Below, piece after piece: positions 1 to 6,557 of a DNA stretch of 13,694 bases (positions within the stretch are counted from its first letter, which is position 1; each line of letters opens with the position of its first letter). Position numbers and translations under genes: made by a program. Source of the DNA: Pseudobacteriovorax antillogorgiicola (lineage in GTDB: Bacteria > Bdellovibrionota_B > Oligoflexia > Oligoflexales > RGVZ01). The notes under the pieces were generated by a model. It was not told the origin of the DNA, searched no databases, and was given only the letters and a program-made list of their open reading frames with translations. Where the stretch lies: the NCBI GenBank assembly GCA_945897695.1, contig CAMDGW010000050.1, positions 1 through 13,694 of the forward strand. Direction: 5' to 3'.

Positions 1-2
1 GT

Positions 3-332
3 GATCTCAATATGTCCAATTTGCCATTCATTGTTGATCCGGACCTGATCCAATCGCAAGCGGTTCTGAAAAAAGCAGCAAAAATCGGCATGAGAACGGA
101 GCGGACCATCGAAACCAAGAGCCTCGAGGTTGCAGCTGACTTGACAGCCCATGGATGTGGTATCGGGATTCTTCCGACTCGTGTGGCGGAGCGGGCGGTT
201 AAGCCGCTTGAGAAAATAAAGATGGCGCCAACGTTCCGTGACGAGATTTGTATGATTATCCGTAGTGAGGCAAAAAATATAGCGGCGATACGTTGTTTGG
301 TGAGTTCAATCAAACTGTCTTTTTCCAGGTAA
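3..332 (+). CDS. LysR-family transcriptional regulator, C-terminal part (5' end outside window)
   Basis: The reading frame is open at the left edge, so only about the last 109 residues are visible and the N-terminal helix-turn-helix is off the window. What remains looks like the second half of a LysR effector-binding domain: a stretch with the typical 'SLEVAADLTAHGCGIGILPTRVAE' pattern (family members usually have a variable residue, then 'V..G.GI..LP'), followed by a short beta-rich tail ending in a lysine/serine-rich helix. LysR proteins are cytoplasmic DNA-binding regulators that respond to small ligands. The in-frame ATG at 12 is internal, not a start. The target cannot be told from the fragment; the next gene downstream is on the same strand but 257 bp away, so an operon is unlikely. 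Family call is fairly sure, function unknown. Confidence 0.75.
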   Translation, partial: DLNMSNLPFIVDPDLIQSQAVLKKAAKIGMRTERTIETKSLEVAADLTAHGCGIGILPTRVAERAVKPLEKIKMAPTFRDEICMIIRSEAKNIAAIRCLVSSIKLSFSR

Positions 333-589
333 TGGTAAGTGCCTTTGGTGAAAAAAACGTTAAGTTTGAAAAGCGCAACCTCCTAGGTTGACCTGGATAA
401 AAACCGAAAACACGAGTCATCAACTGATTCATAGTTTCAGCTCTTCACTTGGCTGAATGCACGGCAATATTTTCCTACTCTCATATACTTTTTTGTAACG
501 TAACCGTCGTGGGTCTGTCGTAAGCCGATGCTAGCGGTGTAAAATCAGAGCATCAGTTCTTATCACTTATTCTTGGGAGTGGAATTTTC

Positions 590-1396
590 ATGGGACAGAC
601 ACTTAGATTTACTGCATTCAATTCAATTTTATCTTTGACGCTAGTTGTCTCTCTAAATGGTTGTGTTAGCGCAAGTTTTAATATTCCGAATAATAGATTC
701 ATGACTCCAGAAAACAATGGCAGTTCTTTTAGCTCCAAGGCCGCGGTTGGCTATGGCAGTAAATCAGAGGTAACTCTGGCTGACAGCAGTGATTTCTCCC
801 AGGCAAAAATAGATGCACCAGTCGCTCGGGATTCAGATGGTGTATTCGCATTGGCTGAGCTTTCATTGGTGCCAATGGTAGATGTTTTCTATGGACCTAC
901 TGGACTTGGCGCTAAGGTTCAGGTGTGGGGCGACGCAACTGAAAAAGCAAAAGCTGGGAATTTTTCTGTTGCTTTGGCTGTCGCGGGTGAGCAGGCCACA
1001 AATAAGGAGAATGTTACTGCCAACTCTTCGTCGGGAACGTCTAGTTATAAAGTAGAAGGTGCCGCCAAATATCAGTATCTTGACGCGATGGTCCTCATGG
1101 GTTACCGGGCAAGCCCAAACAATCTCTATTACGTGAACTTAGCCACAAACACGATAAAGGCCAAAGGCTTGATGACGCAGACCGGAAGTGAAAATGGTTT
1201 GACAACGACGTCTTCATTGGCGACGCCAAGTTACGATGGACGAGAAACGAGTGTGCTGTTGGGGCTCCAACGCTCCTATGACACGCTATTCTGGATCCTT
1301 GAGCCTGGTTTTTCAAATGTGAAGATTTCTAGCGACGAGTACGCTGTAGCAAGAAGTCGCTTTTCCTTCGGCGGAACGTTAGGTTTTAAATTTTAG
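590..1396 (+). CDS. exported lipoprotein-like protein with outer-membrane-barrel-like C-terminus, function unknown
   Basis: The 268-residue product begins with a hydrophobic export signal (residues about 7-22) ending in LNGC at 22-25, a lipobox-like site with Cys25 as candidate lipidated residue, although Asn at -2 is not typical. The mature part is rich in Ser, Ala, Gly and Thr with alternating hydrophobic residues, and the protein ends in FSFGGTLGFKF, a pattern like the last strand of outer-membrane beta-barrels, which end in Phe. I see no enzyme motif and do not recognise the family. The start is supported by a purine-rich GGGAGTGG about 10 bases upstream of the ATG. It stands alone, with a 257-bp gap before it and a terminator-like hairpin just after the stop. 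It could be an acyl-anchored barrel or simply an outer-membrane protein whose signal peptide happens to hold a Cys. Confidence 0.72.
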   Translation: MGQTLRFTAFNSILSLTLVVSLNGCVSASFNIPNNRFMTPENNGSSFSSKAAVGYGSKSEVTLADSSDFSQAKIDAPVARDSDGVFALAELSLVPMVDVFYGPTGLGAKVQVWGDATEKAKAGNFSVALAVAGEQATNKENVTANSSSGTSSYKVEGAAKYQYLDAMVLMGYRASPNNLYYVNLATNTIKAKGLMTQTGSENGLTTTSSLATPSYDGRETSVLLGLQRSYDTLFWILEPGFSNVKISSDEYAVARSRFSFGGTLGFKF

Positions 1397-1666
1397 TCAA
1401 GGCCGCGCAGGGCGGCTGGTTTTTGCCAGTTTGATCATAAAGAAGACGTCATTTGCGGTGACTTGAAAGGTGGACTCATCTTGCCAAAGTTGGGACTCGA
1501 TTAAGTAGCCACTTTCCATGTGGATCAAATAAGATTTAAGTCCAGATTTTACGAGGTTGCTTTTCATTACGTTCACATATTGAGACGAGTCGTGATTGAT
1601 ATCAGCGATGCCGATGCCACTTGATTCACCCGTCATAATCGCGACTTTGTCTTGCAGCGTCTTTAT
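1397..1666 (-). pseudogene. remnant of a short-chain dehydrogenase/reductase (SDR) gene, N-terminus only
   Basis: Read on the minus strand from 1666, the frame gives I-KTLQDKVAIMTGESSGIG-IAD, the classic first beta strand and TGxxxGxG cofactor-binding loop of a short-chain dehydrogenase. The codon where the initiator ATG would be expected is ATA (1664-1666), and the codon before it is a stop. After the Gly-rich loop the similarity ends: the next 60 or so residues carry no SDR pattern that I can recognise (no NAG strand, no YxxxK site) and the frame stops at 1397, whereas SDR enzymes are about 250 residues. The likeliest reading is a decayed or truncated gene that once followed the DJ-1/PfpI gene, whose stop codon it overlaps. 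An ATG at 1634-1636 inside the loop leaves a 79-codon frame, but translation from there would lack the first strand. It might be expressed as a small peptide; I consider that unlikely. Confidence 0.55.
1401..1424 (+). terminator. probable rho-independent terminator of the exported-protein gene
   Basis: A GC-only stem GCCGC (1402-1406) pairs with GCGGC (1412-1416) around a 5-base loop, can be extended by a G-T pair, and is followed by TGG and five T residues. It begins 5 bases after the stop of the upstream plus-strand gene. The stem is short, so confidence is moderate. The remnant dehydrogenase frame on the other strand reads through it. Confidence 0.5.
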
Positions 1667-2577
1667 TTATTATCATTTTTTTGTTCGTTTAGTGCCGAGA
1701 TGAACTCTTTTGCTAATGATTCATCTGAAAATGGGTTTTGTCCGGTGATGAGTTCTCGGTCACGAATCACATTTCCTTGCCACTTCTGTGCTCGTACCAG
1801 AACCTTTCCGCCGGCGATGTCCAAGGCTTCATCCGGATAAAACTTCACCCAGCCGCCTAAGAGATTATCTTGACCAGGTTCTTCATGCTGTTCTTCTTTG
1901 GTGCTAAAAATTGTCATTTTATAACCAGTATATATCCAGTCTTTCGCGTGTTTGGAGGCCTCGACTTGCTTGCCATCTGCAAGCAATGCACCAAACTTTT
2001 CTGGGTTAGACATTGCAGAAAGGAGAGCTATGGGGCCATGACAGATCAGTGCGGTGGGCCGACTTGTTTGATGGAATGCAGTTAGAATTTTCCCTAAAGT
2101 TTTATCTCGCCAGAGGTCTTCCATGGGGGCGTGGCCGCCTGGTACGAGGATTCCTGCGTAGGAATTTAGTCCCGAACTCAGAACACTTTCCAATGTCTTT
2201 ATTTTCTTAGTTCCGGATACGCCCGTCCCACAGAGTCCTTCCTGTTCGCAAGCTTTGCGTGTGGCGTTATATTTTTCCTCATTGCCTGCAAACCAAAAGG
2301 CGCTGTCACTCACTTTATCCATTGTTGCATAACCGCCTTTGGGGCTCGCATAGACAGGCTCGTAACCCGCTTTTTTAAGTGCCATCAATGGGACCATCAA
2401 TTCCGAAAGGAAGAATCCCGTCGGGTGGGACGTTAGTTCCCCGGTTTCTTTGCTCTTTAAGACCGTAATGTGATCTTCGCTTGAAAGAACGACGAGTATT
2501 TTTTTGACTGTACCGGCATTGGCAAGCTGACTCAGAAGAAGACTTACAAATAAACTCAGAACGGTTAGAAATTTCAT
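1663..2577 (-). CDS. exported DJ-1/PfpI-superfamily protein (Hsp31/glyoxalase III-like)
   Basis: This 304-residue protein starts with a clean signal peptide (MKFLTVLSLF...SQLANA, likely cut after Ala21), so it acts in the periplasm or is membrane-associated. The rest is a DJ-1/PfpI domain of the larger Hsp31-like type. Visible landmarks: Glu59 in GFFLSEL, the residue position of the conserved acid near the nucleophile; VPGGHAPMEDL at 145-155; the nucleophile elbow ALICHGP with Cys179-His180; and the closing ITGQNPFSDESLAKEFI typical of the group. Members act as methylglyoxal-detoxifying glyoxalase III, chaperones or amidases; which applies cannot be decided. The start is supported by AAAGG 5 to 6 bases upstream. 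The gene is divergent from a LysR regulator that is its natural candidate controller, and was followed by a now broken dehydrogenase gene, suggesting a former reactive-carbonyl operon. Confidence 0.88.
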   Translation of the reverse strand: MKFLTVLSLFVSLLLSQLANAGTVKKILVVLSSEDHITVLKSKETGELTSHPTGFFLSELMVPLMALKKAGYEPVYASPKGGYATMDKVSDSAFWFAGNEEKYNATRKACEQEGLCGTGVSGTKKIKTLESVLSSGLNSYAGILVPGGHAPMEDLWRDKTLGKILTAFHQTSRPTALICHGPIALLSAMSNPEKFGALLADGKQVEASKHAKDWIYTGYKMTIFSTKEEQHEEPGQDNLLGGWVKFYPDEALDIAGGKVLVRAQKWQGNVIRDRELITGQNPFSDESLAKEFISALNEQKNDNK

Positions 2578-2662
2578 AAATTACCTTTCATAGGTCGTTC
2601 GTCGACCGCGAGCGCCAATATGGCAGTTAGTGTTTGATTAAGGAAATTATTTGTTTTAATTT

Positions 2663-2687
2663 AATCAATCATTATTATTGATTGATT
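2663..2687. promoter_or_regulatory. palindromic operator candidate between the DJ-1 gene and the lysR gene
   Basis: AATCAATCA (2663-2671) is followed after 7 bases by TGATTGATT (2679-2687), a perfect 9-bp inverted repeat. A second, looser dyad GATTAA (2636-2641) / TTAATC (2661-2666) overlaps its left arm. It lies in the 119-bp gap between two divergent genes, 9 bp ahead of the chosen lysR start, where LysR proteins usually bind an AT-rich interrupted dyad to control themselves and the neighbour. Binding is inferred from position and symmetry. Confidence 0.55.
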
Positions 2688-2696
2688 GGTGAAAAA

Positions 2697-3611
2697 ATGC
2701 GTAATTTCAGTGATTTAGATACCGCTTCTTTTAGGGCTTTTTACTATTCCGCCGAAACGTTGAACTTTACGCTGGCAGCAAAGAAGGCGGCTCTCACCCA
2801 GTCTGGAGTCAGTCAGCATGTCGCCAAGCTAGAATCCCAGTTGGGGGTGCCGTTATTTCTCCGGGTCAAAAAAACTGTGATTCTAACTGAAGCGGGTAAA
2901 AAACTCCGGGACCATATTGAACGTTATCTGGATGAAATTGAACGGCTAAAGGAGTCGTTGGCTCACGAAACTTTGGACCTTAAGGGTAAAGTCTCATATG
3001 CGATGCCTTCAAGCTGTCTGATGTCGCCGCACTTTGGTCTTTTGCTTGAGGCTCGCCGTAAAAAGTGCCCCATGGTTGATCTCGGCGTCACCATTTGTCC
3101 AAGCGATCATGTTTTCGAAAAATTATTGGGAAATGAAATTGATTTTGGATTTGTCACAAAGCACACGCACGATGCAGATATCAAATTTAAAATGTTTTGC
3201 CCTGAAGAATATATTCTCGTTGGCGGCGATAGAAGCGATCTTCAAGACGTTAGTCCCAAAACATTGAAGGGCATGAGGTTTCTGGCCTATCCAGGTGTAG
3301 AGGTGCTGTTTGACTATTGGCTCGGGCATCACTTCCCAAAATCTCGAGATATTACCTGGCAGTCGCTAAACGTTGTGGGGGAAATTAATAGTCTTAGTGG
3401 CGTCATCGAAATGATTGGCTCGAAAATGGGGGTAACAGTCATCCCAAAACATTGCGTCGATGGACTCATACAATCGAACAAAATGTATGAATATCGTGGG
3501 AATGGTAAACCTTTGCTCAATAGCATCTACATCGTGACTCTCGCAAATCGGGTTGTGCCCCGCCGAGTGGAGGCAATCATGGATATTTTCTGGGAGATGA
3601 AGGCCGTCTAA
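2697..3611 (+). CDS. LysR-family transcriptional regulator
   Basis: About 304 residues, the usual LysR length. The N-terminus carries the winged helix-turn-helix: 'DLDTASFRAFYYSAETLNFT' then AAKKAALTQSGVSQHVAKLE and LGVPLFLR, followed by the linker helix (TEAGKKLRDHIERYLDEIERLK). The remainder is an effector-binding domain with EIDFGFVT and the late GSKMGVTVIPKHCV segment. I chose ATG at 2697 because the earlier in-frame TTG at 2682 lies inside the palindrome and would add residues (MIGEK) not expected in front of the helix-turn-helix; TTGGTGA just before 2697 is a weak ribosome site. The protein should be a cytoplasmic regulator of itself and of the divergent DJ-1/PfpI gene. The effector is unknown; a reactive carbonyl or electrophile is a guess from the neighbour. 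Confidence 0.9.
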   Translation: MRNFSDLDTASFRAFYYSAETLNFTLAAKKAALTQSGVSQHVAKLESQLGVPLFLRVKKTVILTEAGKKLRDHIERYLDEIERLKESLAHETLDLKGKVSYAMPSSCLMSPHFGLLLEARRKKCPMVDLGVTICPSDHVFEKLLGNEIDFGFVTKHTHDADIKFKMFCPEEYILVGGDRSDLQDVSPKTLKGMRFLAYPGVEVLFDYWLGHHFPKSRDITWQSLNVVGEINSLSGVIEMIGSKMGVTVIPKHCVDGLIQSNKMYEYRGNGKPLLNSIYIVTLANRVVPRRVEAIMDIFWEMKAV

Positions 3612-3664
3612 TTTGTTCGACGACATCTTACTTTATCCCATTTCTAACAGGACCAATGACAATG

Positions 3665-3711
3665 AGGGGAACCATGAAGTTGCCCCTATATTTGTCCCTA
3701 TATTTGTCCCC
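3665..3711. repeat. hairpin plus two tandem 12-bp repeats in the upstream regulatory region
   Basis: AGGGGAAC (3665-3672) can pair with GTTGCCCCT (3679-3687) with one bulged G, and the right arm runs straight into two exact copies of CCCTATATTTGT (3684-3695 and 3696-3707), then CCCC. The block lies 54 bp beyond the lysR stop and about 120-165 bp ahead of the predicted transcription start for the next gene. It could end lysR transcription weakly (there is no long T run) or serve as an activator site for the sigma-54 promoter; the second fits the spacing better. Confidence 0.5.
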
Positions 3712-3715
3712 GGTT

Positions 3716-3794
3716 GGCTCTAGTTGCGCCAGTTGCTGCAATTCTTTTCGAGATCTGTAAATCTAAGCATTCTATTTTGTTGGGAACTAGAGCC
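3716..3794. promoter_or_regulatory. pair of inverted 10-bp sites flanking the sigma-54 promoter region (possible activator sites)
   Basis: GGCTCTAGTT (3716-3725) recurs as its exact reverse complement AACTAGAGCC (3785-3794). The centres are 69 bp apart, close to a whole number of helical turns. The distal copy is about 105-115 bp ahead of the expected transcription start, a usual distance for an enhancer-binding protein; the proximal copy ends 9 bp before the -24 element. The function is inferred; the match itself is exact. Confidence 0.45.
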
Positions 3795-3802
3795 CTTCAT
3801 CA

Positions 3803-3819
3803 TTGGCATGCCGATTGCT
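3803..3819 (+). promoter_or_regulatory. sigma-54 (RpoN) -24/-12 promoter
   Basis: The sequence TTGGCATGCCGATTGCT matches the sigma-54 consensus YTGGCACG-N4-TTGCW with one mismatch (T for C in the -24 box). The invariant GG (3805-3806) and GC (3817-3818) are separated by exactly 10 bases as required. Transcription would begin near 3830, giving a leader of about 37 bases with an AAGGAGAA ribosome site before the ATG at 3867. A start at the in-frame GTG 3831 would leave no leader, which supports the later start. It would need an NtrC-type activator; one is encoded at 10609-12066. Confidence 0.72.
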
Positions 3820-3866
3820 GACAACGCAGTGTGTCAGTGTCAGAAATTACACAAGGAGAACTGAAA

Positions 3867-4304
3867 ATGGCAACAACTGTCATCCAAACTAGCACTGCGG
3901 GTGTTCTCGAGCGGCCGCGATTATCGACCCTTGAAAGGTACTATTTAAGACGATCCCACCCGGCATCTTTATTTATTGAGGCGGCGGGACTGGTGTGGGT
4001 CGTGTATTACTTTTGGAACCATTTATGGATGGAAGCCTTGTTGGTGCTGATCTTTTCTCGTCTAATAGCCAACGTGGTCTCGTTTCGAGCTAGCACCGAG
4101 GCGCTCTATCAGACCGGGCTTGGTCGCATCGCCTTACTGCACCTTCAGCCAGTAAATTGGTCTATTCAGTTGATTGGAATTATCAGCGCTTTTTACGGTA
4201 TATGGACCCACGAGGGGAAGATGATCCTCGCAGGTTTATCAGTGGTTTTTTTAGGCCATTTAATTGGATGGCATCGAGTCGACAGGCACTTTGAACTTAG
4301 CTGA
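3867..4304 (+). CDS. small multi-spanning membrane protein, function unknown, under sigma-54 control
   Basis: The 145-residue product has a soluble, basic N-terminal stretch of about 35 residues (including LERYYLRRSHP) and then about four hydrophobic segments: ASLFIEAAGLVWVVYYFW, MEALLVLIFSRLIANVV, a segment around NWSIQLIGIISAFYGIW, and MILAGLSVVFLGHLIGW, ending in a short charged tail. By these it is an inner-membrane protein. I do not recognise the family. The ATG at 3867 is preceded by AAGGAGAA at good spacing, better than the GTG at 3831 that begins the longest frame. The clear sigma-54 promoter directly upstream suggests expression in response to a specific signal. Its stop lies 2 bp from the end of the convergent ytfJ-like gene, with no terminator visible between them. 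Confidence 0.78.
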   Translation: MATTVIQTSTAGVLERPRLSTLERYYLRRSHPASLFIEAAGLVWVVYYFWNHLWMEALLVLIFSRLIANVVSFRASTEALYQTGLGRIALLHLQPVNWSIQLIGIISAFYGIWTHEGKMILAGLSVVFLGHLIGWHRVDRHFELS

Positions 4305-4306
4305 AA

Positions 4307-4840
4307 TTAGAGATTTGCCCTGATAAGCTTCATGAGGTCGGAGATTTCCTCTGGGCTCATTTGGCCTTTTTTGGTGTAGAGAACTTTTCCGGTTTTATCA
4401 AAGATGGTCAGATTCACCGAATCGTCTTGAAGACCCCATTCTTTGACCATCTTCTTGTGAATGTCTCTGACATAAGTAGTGCGTGGAAATTTTTCCTGTT
4501 TCTTCTGTAGCATGTTGTTGATCATACTATTTGGGTACCATGCGGCAGCCATATTGATGATGGCGATGCTGCCATGTTTTTCAAACGGAAATTTTTCTTT
4601 TTCATAGGCCTCTTCGACGGCCTCGTTAAGCTTCTTTTCCTCTGGATCTATATAAAAAACGCTAACCACCTTGCCAAGTTTCACAATCTCGTCTGACGAC
4701 CAGGGCTCGCCGGTGACTCGTCCGCCCTCGTCTCCTTCAAGCTTGATAACAGAGGCCGGTTGTCCCACCGTCAGAGGGTTGCTGAATACTTGGCTGCTCA
4801 GGCAAAGAAAGACCAAGGGAAATAGGCGCAATAACTGCAT
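4307..4840 (-). CDS. ytfJ: YtfJ-family periplasmic thioredoxin-fold protein
   Basis: The 177-residue protein has a signal peptide (MQLLRLFPLVFLCLSSQVFS, cut before NPLTVG) and then follows the E. coli YtfJ pattern along its length: a GQPASVI opening, a strand with the conserved GKVVSVFYI, a helix of charged residues, NSMINNMLQKKQEKFP in the middle, and the closing WGLQDD...LTIFDKTGKVLYTKKGQMSPEEISDLMKLI, matching the family's 'D.dG.v...k.G.l.peEv..vm.L' end. The fold is thioredoxin-like, but there is no CxxC redox pair, so a disulphide role is not supported. YtfJ function is unknown. The start is backed by AAAGG about 9 bases upstream. It faces a small membrane-protein gene across a 84-bp gap that carries weak divergent promoters. 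Confidence 0.85.
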   Translation of the reverse strand: MQLLRLFPLVFLCLSSQVFSNPLTVGQPASVIKLEGDEGGRVTGEPWSSDEIVKLGKVVSVFYIDPEEKKLNEAVEEAYEKEKFPFEKHGSIAIINMAAAWYPNSMINNMLQKKQEKFPRTTYVRDIHKKMVKEWGLQDDSVNLTIFDKTGKVLYTKKGQMSPEEISDLMKLIRANL

Positions 4841-4864
4841 GGATTTGGACCTTTCGAAAAAGAT

Positions 4865-4893
4865 TTGTACTTGTTAGGAGTCTAGCGTATATC
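4865..4893 (+). promoter_or_regulatory. weak sigma-70-like promoter candidate for the small membrane protein
   Basis: TTGTAC (4865-4870), 17 bases, then TATATC (4888-4893), 31 bp before the chosen start at 4925. Spacing is ideal but both boxes are partial matches (3/6 and 4/6), so this is only a candidate. Confidence 0.3.
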
Positions 4894-4907
4894 GGTTGCC
4901 TCGACAA
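4879..4907 (-). promoter_or_regulatory. weak sigma-70-like promoter candidate for the ytfJ-like gene
   Basis: On the minus strand TTGTCG (4907-4902), 17 bases, then TAGACT (4884-4879), about 39 bp before the start of the ytfJ-like gene. Each box matches 4 of 6. It overlaps the plus-strand candidate, as is common between divergent genes. Confidence 0.3.
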
Positions 4908-4924
4908 AGAATTTGAGGATGACT

Positions 4925-5194
4925 ATGAACACTATGCCTTTGACATTCCGACTGAAGCAATGGGGTAAGAAAATTGCAGCAGTTGCGTTTATAGTGCTTA
5001 TTCTTGTGGGCAACGTCTGGCTCATCTATAGATTCACTGGCGGTATCTTCCCTCAATGGTCCGTGTTGCTTTTTGGTCTTGCTGTTGCTGTTGCCTTTAC
5101 AGGTGGTCTGTTGATGGTCCCTGAACTTATTTGGCCGACCGAAATCACAGAGGAAAGCCAGGAAAATTTGGAAAATGATAAATTGGAAAGTTAA
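4925..5194 (+). CDS. small two-helix membrane protein, function unknown
   Basis: An 89-residue product with two strong hydrophobic segments: IAAVAFIVLILVGNVWLIY (about 17-35) and VLLFGLAVAVAFTGGLLMV, with a short loop holding FTGGIFPQW between, and an acidic, polar tail (ITEESQENLENDKLES). Basic residues before the first helix (RLKQWGKK) suggest that the N-terminus is cytoplasmic. The ATG at 4925 has GAGG six bases upstream; the TTG at 4913 and ATG at 4919 are less likely because they lie on or before that site. I do not recognise the family. It is 92 bp ahead of the DHH-family gene on the same strand and could be co-transcribed with it. Confidence 0.65.
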   Translation: MNTMPLTFRLKQWGKKIAAVAFIVLILVGNVWLIYRFTGGIFPQWSVLLFGLAVAVAFTGGLLMVPELIWPTEITEESQENLENDKLES

Positions 5195-5286
5195 TGGCGG
5201 TTTTCTGCCCACCGATAAAGTGAGTGCTGTGGGGTAAAATTGTAATAGAGATCCTAAAAAAGTCCTGAAACAAGGAAATCGAGATT

Positions 5287-6549
5287 TTGAAAAGATCAAA
5301 AAGCGACAAAGAAAAAGCAATGCTCCCCTCAGTGAAAGCTGCGACGGCGCTGAGCGACGCATCTCGATCAACGAAGGATCAAGCCCATTTGGCCGCTCAC
5401 CAGCGAGCTGCTATCCAAGCTGCAGCGATGGGGACTTCGGTTGGGCGTCGATCTGGGGACCTTGGTCAGCAGTTAATTCCAGCTCGGCGCATTCATCATG
5501 CACTGGAGCGGGCTCGCGGTAAGAATCTTCTGATCTGTATCAAAGGTTATCCGGATCCTGATAATATTGCAGCTTCGCTGTGTTTGCAGTGGCTAGCGCG
5601 TCATCATGATATTCGTACAAAGATTCTTCATTTTGAGGAAATTTCTCATTATGAAAATCGTGCGTTAGTTAAGAAGCTCGATATTGAAATTGAGCAGTAT
5701 GATCCATCGATGGATCTGGCAGGTTGGGATTATTTTGCAGTAAATGACTCACAAAATTGTGATTTGCCAATAAAATTACCAGCGGACTGCAGACTCTTGG
5801 TGTTTGTTGATCATCACAAGAGCCTCGGCACGGTGGCGGGTGAGTTCGTCGATATTCGTGAAAATAGTGGATCAACGTCCGCTGTTTACGCAGAGTATTT
5901 GATTGATGGCCCGACAAAGTTTGAAGGTGCATCAAATGATCAGACAAAGATTGCCACTGCGATGATGCACGGAATCCGTAGTGATACGGATAATTTTGCC
6001 AATGCTACACCAATGGATTATCGGGCCAGTGAGTTTTTGGCAAAACACATGGATAAAGACCTTTTAAATCTTATTTCTCGGCAGTCGATTCCAGCTAAAA
6101 CCATGGATTTGACCCAAATTGCACTGCAGCGTAAAGACATTAAAGGTACGTTTATGTTTGCCGGCGTGGGCTATGTCCGGGAAGAAGACCGAGATGGAAT
6201 CGGTCAGTGTGCCGACTATCTCCTCCACCGTGAAGGAATCGATACCGTTATTGTCTATGGTGTCGTTGGCAACGAGTGGATCGATGGATCTCTAAGAACT
6301 CGGTCCCATACTTTGGACCCAGATCGCTGGATTAAGGATGTTTTCGGACAGGACAAGAACGGCCAGTTTTACGGCGGCGGCAGGAAGGATAAAGGTGGAT
6401 TTCAGATTCCACTGGGAGTGTTTGCGAACGTTTCTGATAAAGAACTACTCTGGATTTTGATCAAGAAGACGATTGATGAGTTGTTTTACGATAAAATTGG
6501 TGTGGATGGTAAGCCTAGTCACGACGAGCTACAGTCAGGCAAAGTCTGA
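5287..6549 (+). CDS. DHH/DHHA1-family phosphoesterase
   Basis: A 420-residue DHH-superfamily protein, a group of Mn-dependent phosphoesterases that act on polyphosphate, oligonucleotides (NrnA/Orn-like), pAp or cyclic dinucleotide products. Motifs in order: metal-binding DPDNIAAS (90-97), ND at 153-154, DHH at 175-177 (VDHHKS), GSTSA at 195-199 and SDTDNF at 232-237; the DHHA1 domain carries GGGRKDKGGFQIPLG near 363-377. All expected metal residues are there. Residues 1-80 form an Ala/Lys/Arg-rich extension not usual for NrnA. The start is TTG at 5287, supported by AAGGAAA 8 bases upstream; the next in-frame ATG (5320) has only A-rich sequence before it. Substrate cannot be told. A strong terminator follows 8 bp after the stop. 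Confidence 0.87.
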   Translation: MKRSKSDKEKAMLPSVKAATALSDASRSTKDQAHLAAHQRAAIQAAAMGTSVGRRSGDLGQQLIPARRIHHALERARGKNLLICIKGYPDPDNIAASLCLQWLARHHDIRTKILHFEEISHYENRALVKKLDIEIEQYDPSMDLAGWDYFAVNDSQNCDLPIKLPADCRLLVFVDHHKSLGTVAGEFVDIRENSGSTSAVYAEYLIDGPTKFEGASNDQTKIATAMMHGIRSDTDNFANATPMDYRASEFLAKHMDKDLLNLISRQSIPAKTMDLTQIALQRKDIKGTFMFAGVGYVREEDRDGIGQCADYLLHREGIDTVIVYGVVGNEWIDGSLRTRSHTLDPDRWIKDVFGQDKNGQFYGGGRKDKGGFQIPLGVFANVSDKELLWILIKKTIDELFYDKIGVDGKPSHDELQSGKV

Positions 6550-6557
6550 GGGATCTT

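Noticed and set aside
376..390. Perfect 6-bp hairpin CAACCT/AGGTTG after the first lysR gene
   Set aside because: It is short, has a 3-base loop and no T run on either strand, so it is not a convincing terminator; nothing else was found in 333-589.
1397..1560. Resemblance of the tail of the dehydrogenase remnant (DESTFQVT) to the C-terminal DESSFVTG of SDR enzymes
   Set aside because: The match is only a few residues and would require an internal deletion that cannot be shown from this sequence.
1603..1625. A minus-strand TGGCATCGGCATCGCT resembling a sigma-54 promoter
   Set aside because: It lies in the Gly-rich loop of the dehydrogenase remnant, has TCGC rather than TTGC and precedes no gene.
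1652..2210. Plus-strand frames antisense to the DJ-1/PfpI gene
   Set aside because: They are shadows of a clearly recognised protein on the other strand.
3366..3626. Minus-strand frames antisense to the second lysR gene
   Set aside because: They mirror a well-conserved regulator and show no independent coding features.
4874..5371. A 165-codon minus-strand frame
   Set aside because: It is antisense to the small membrane protein and the DHH gene, with low-complexity, non-protein-like composition and no ribosome site.
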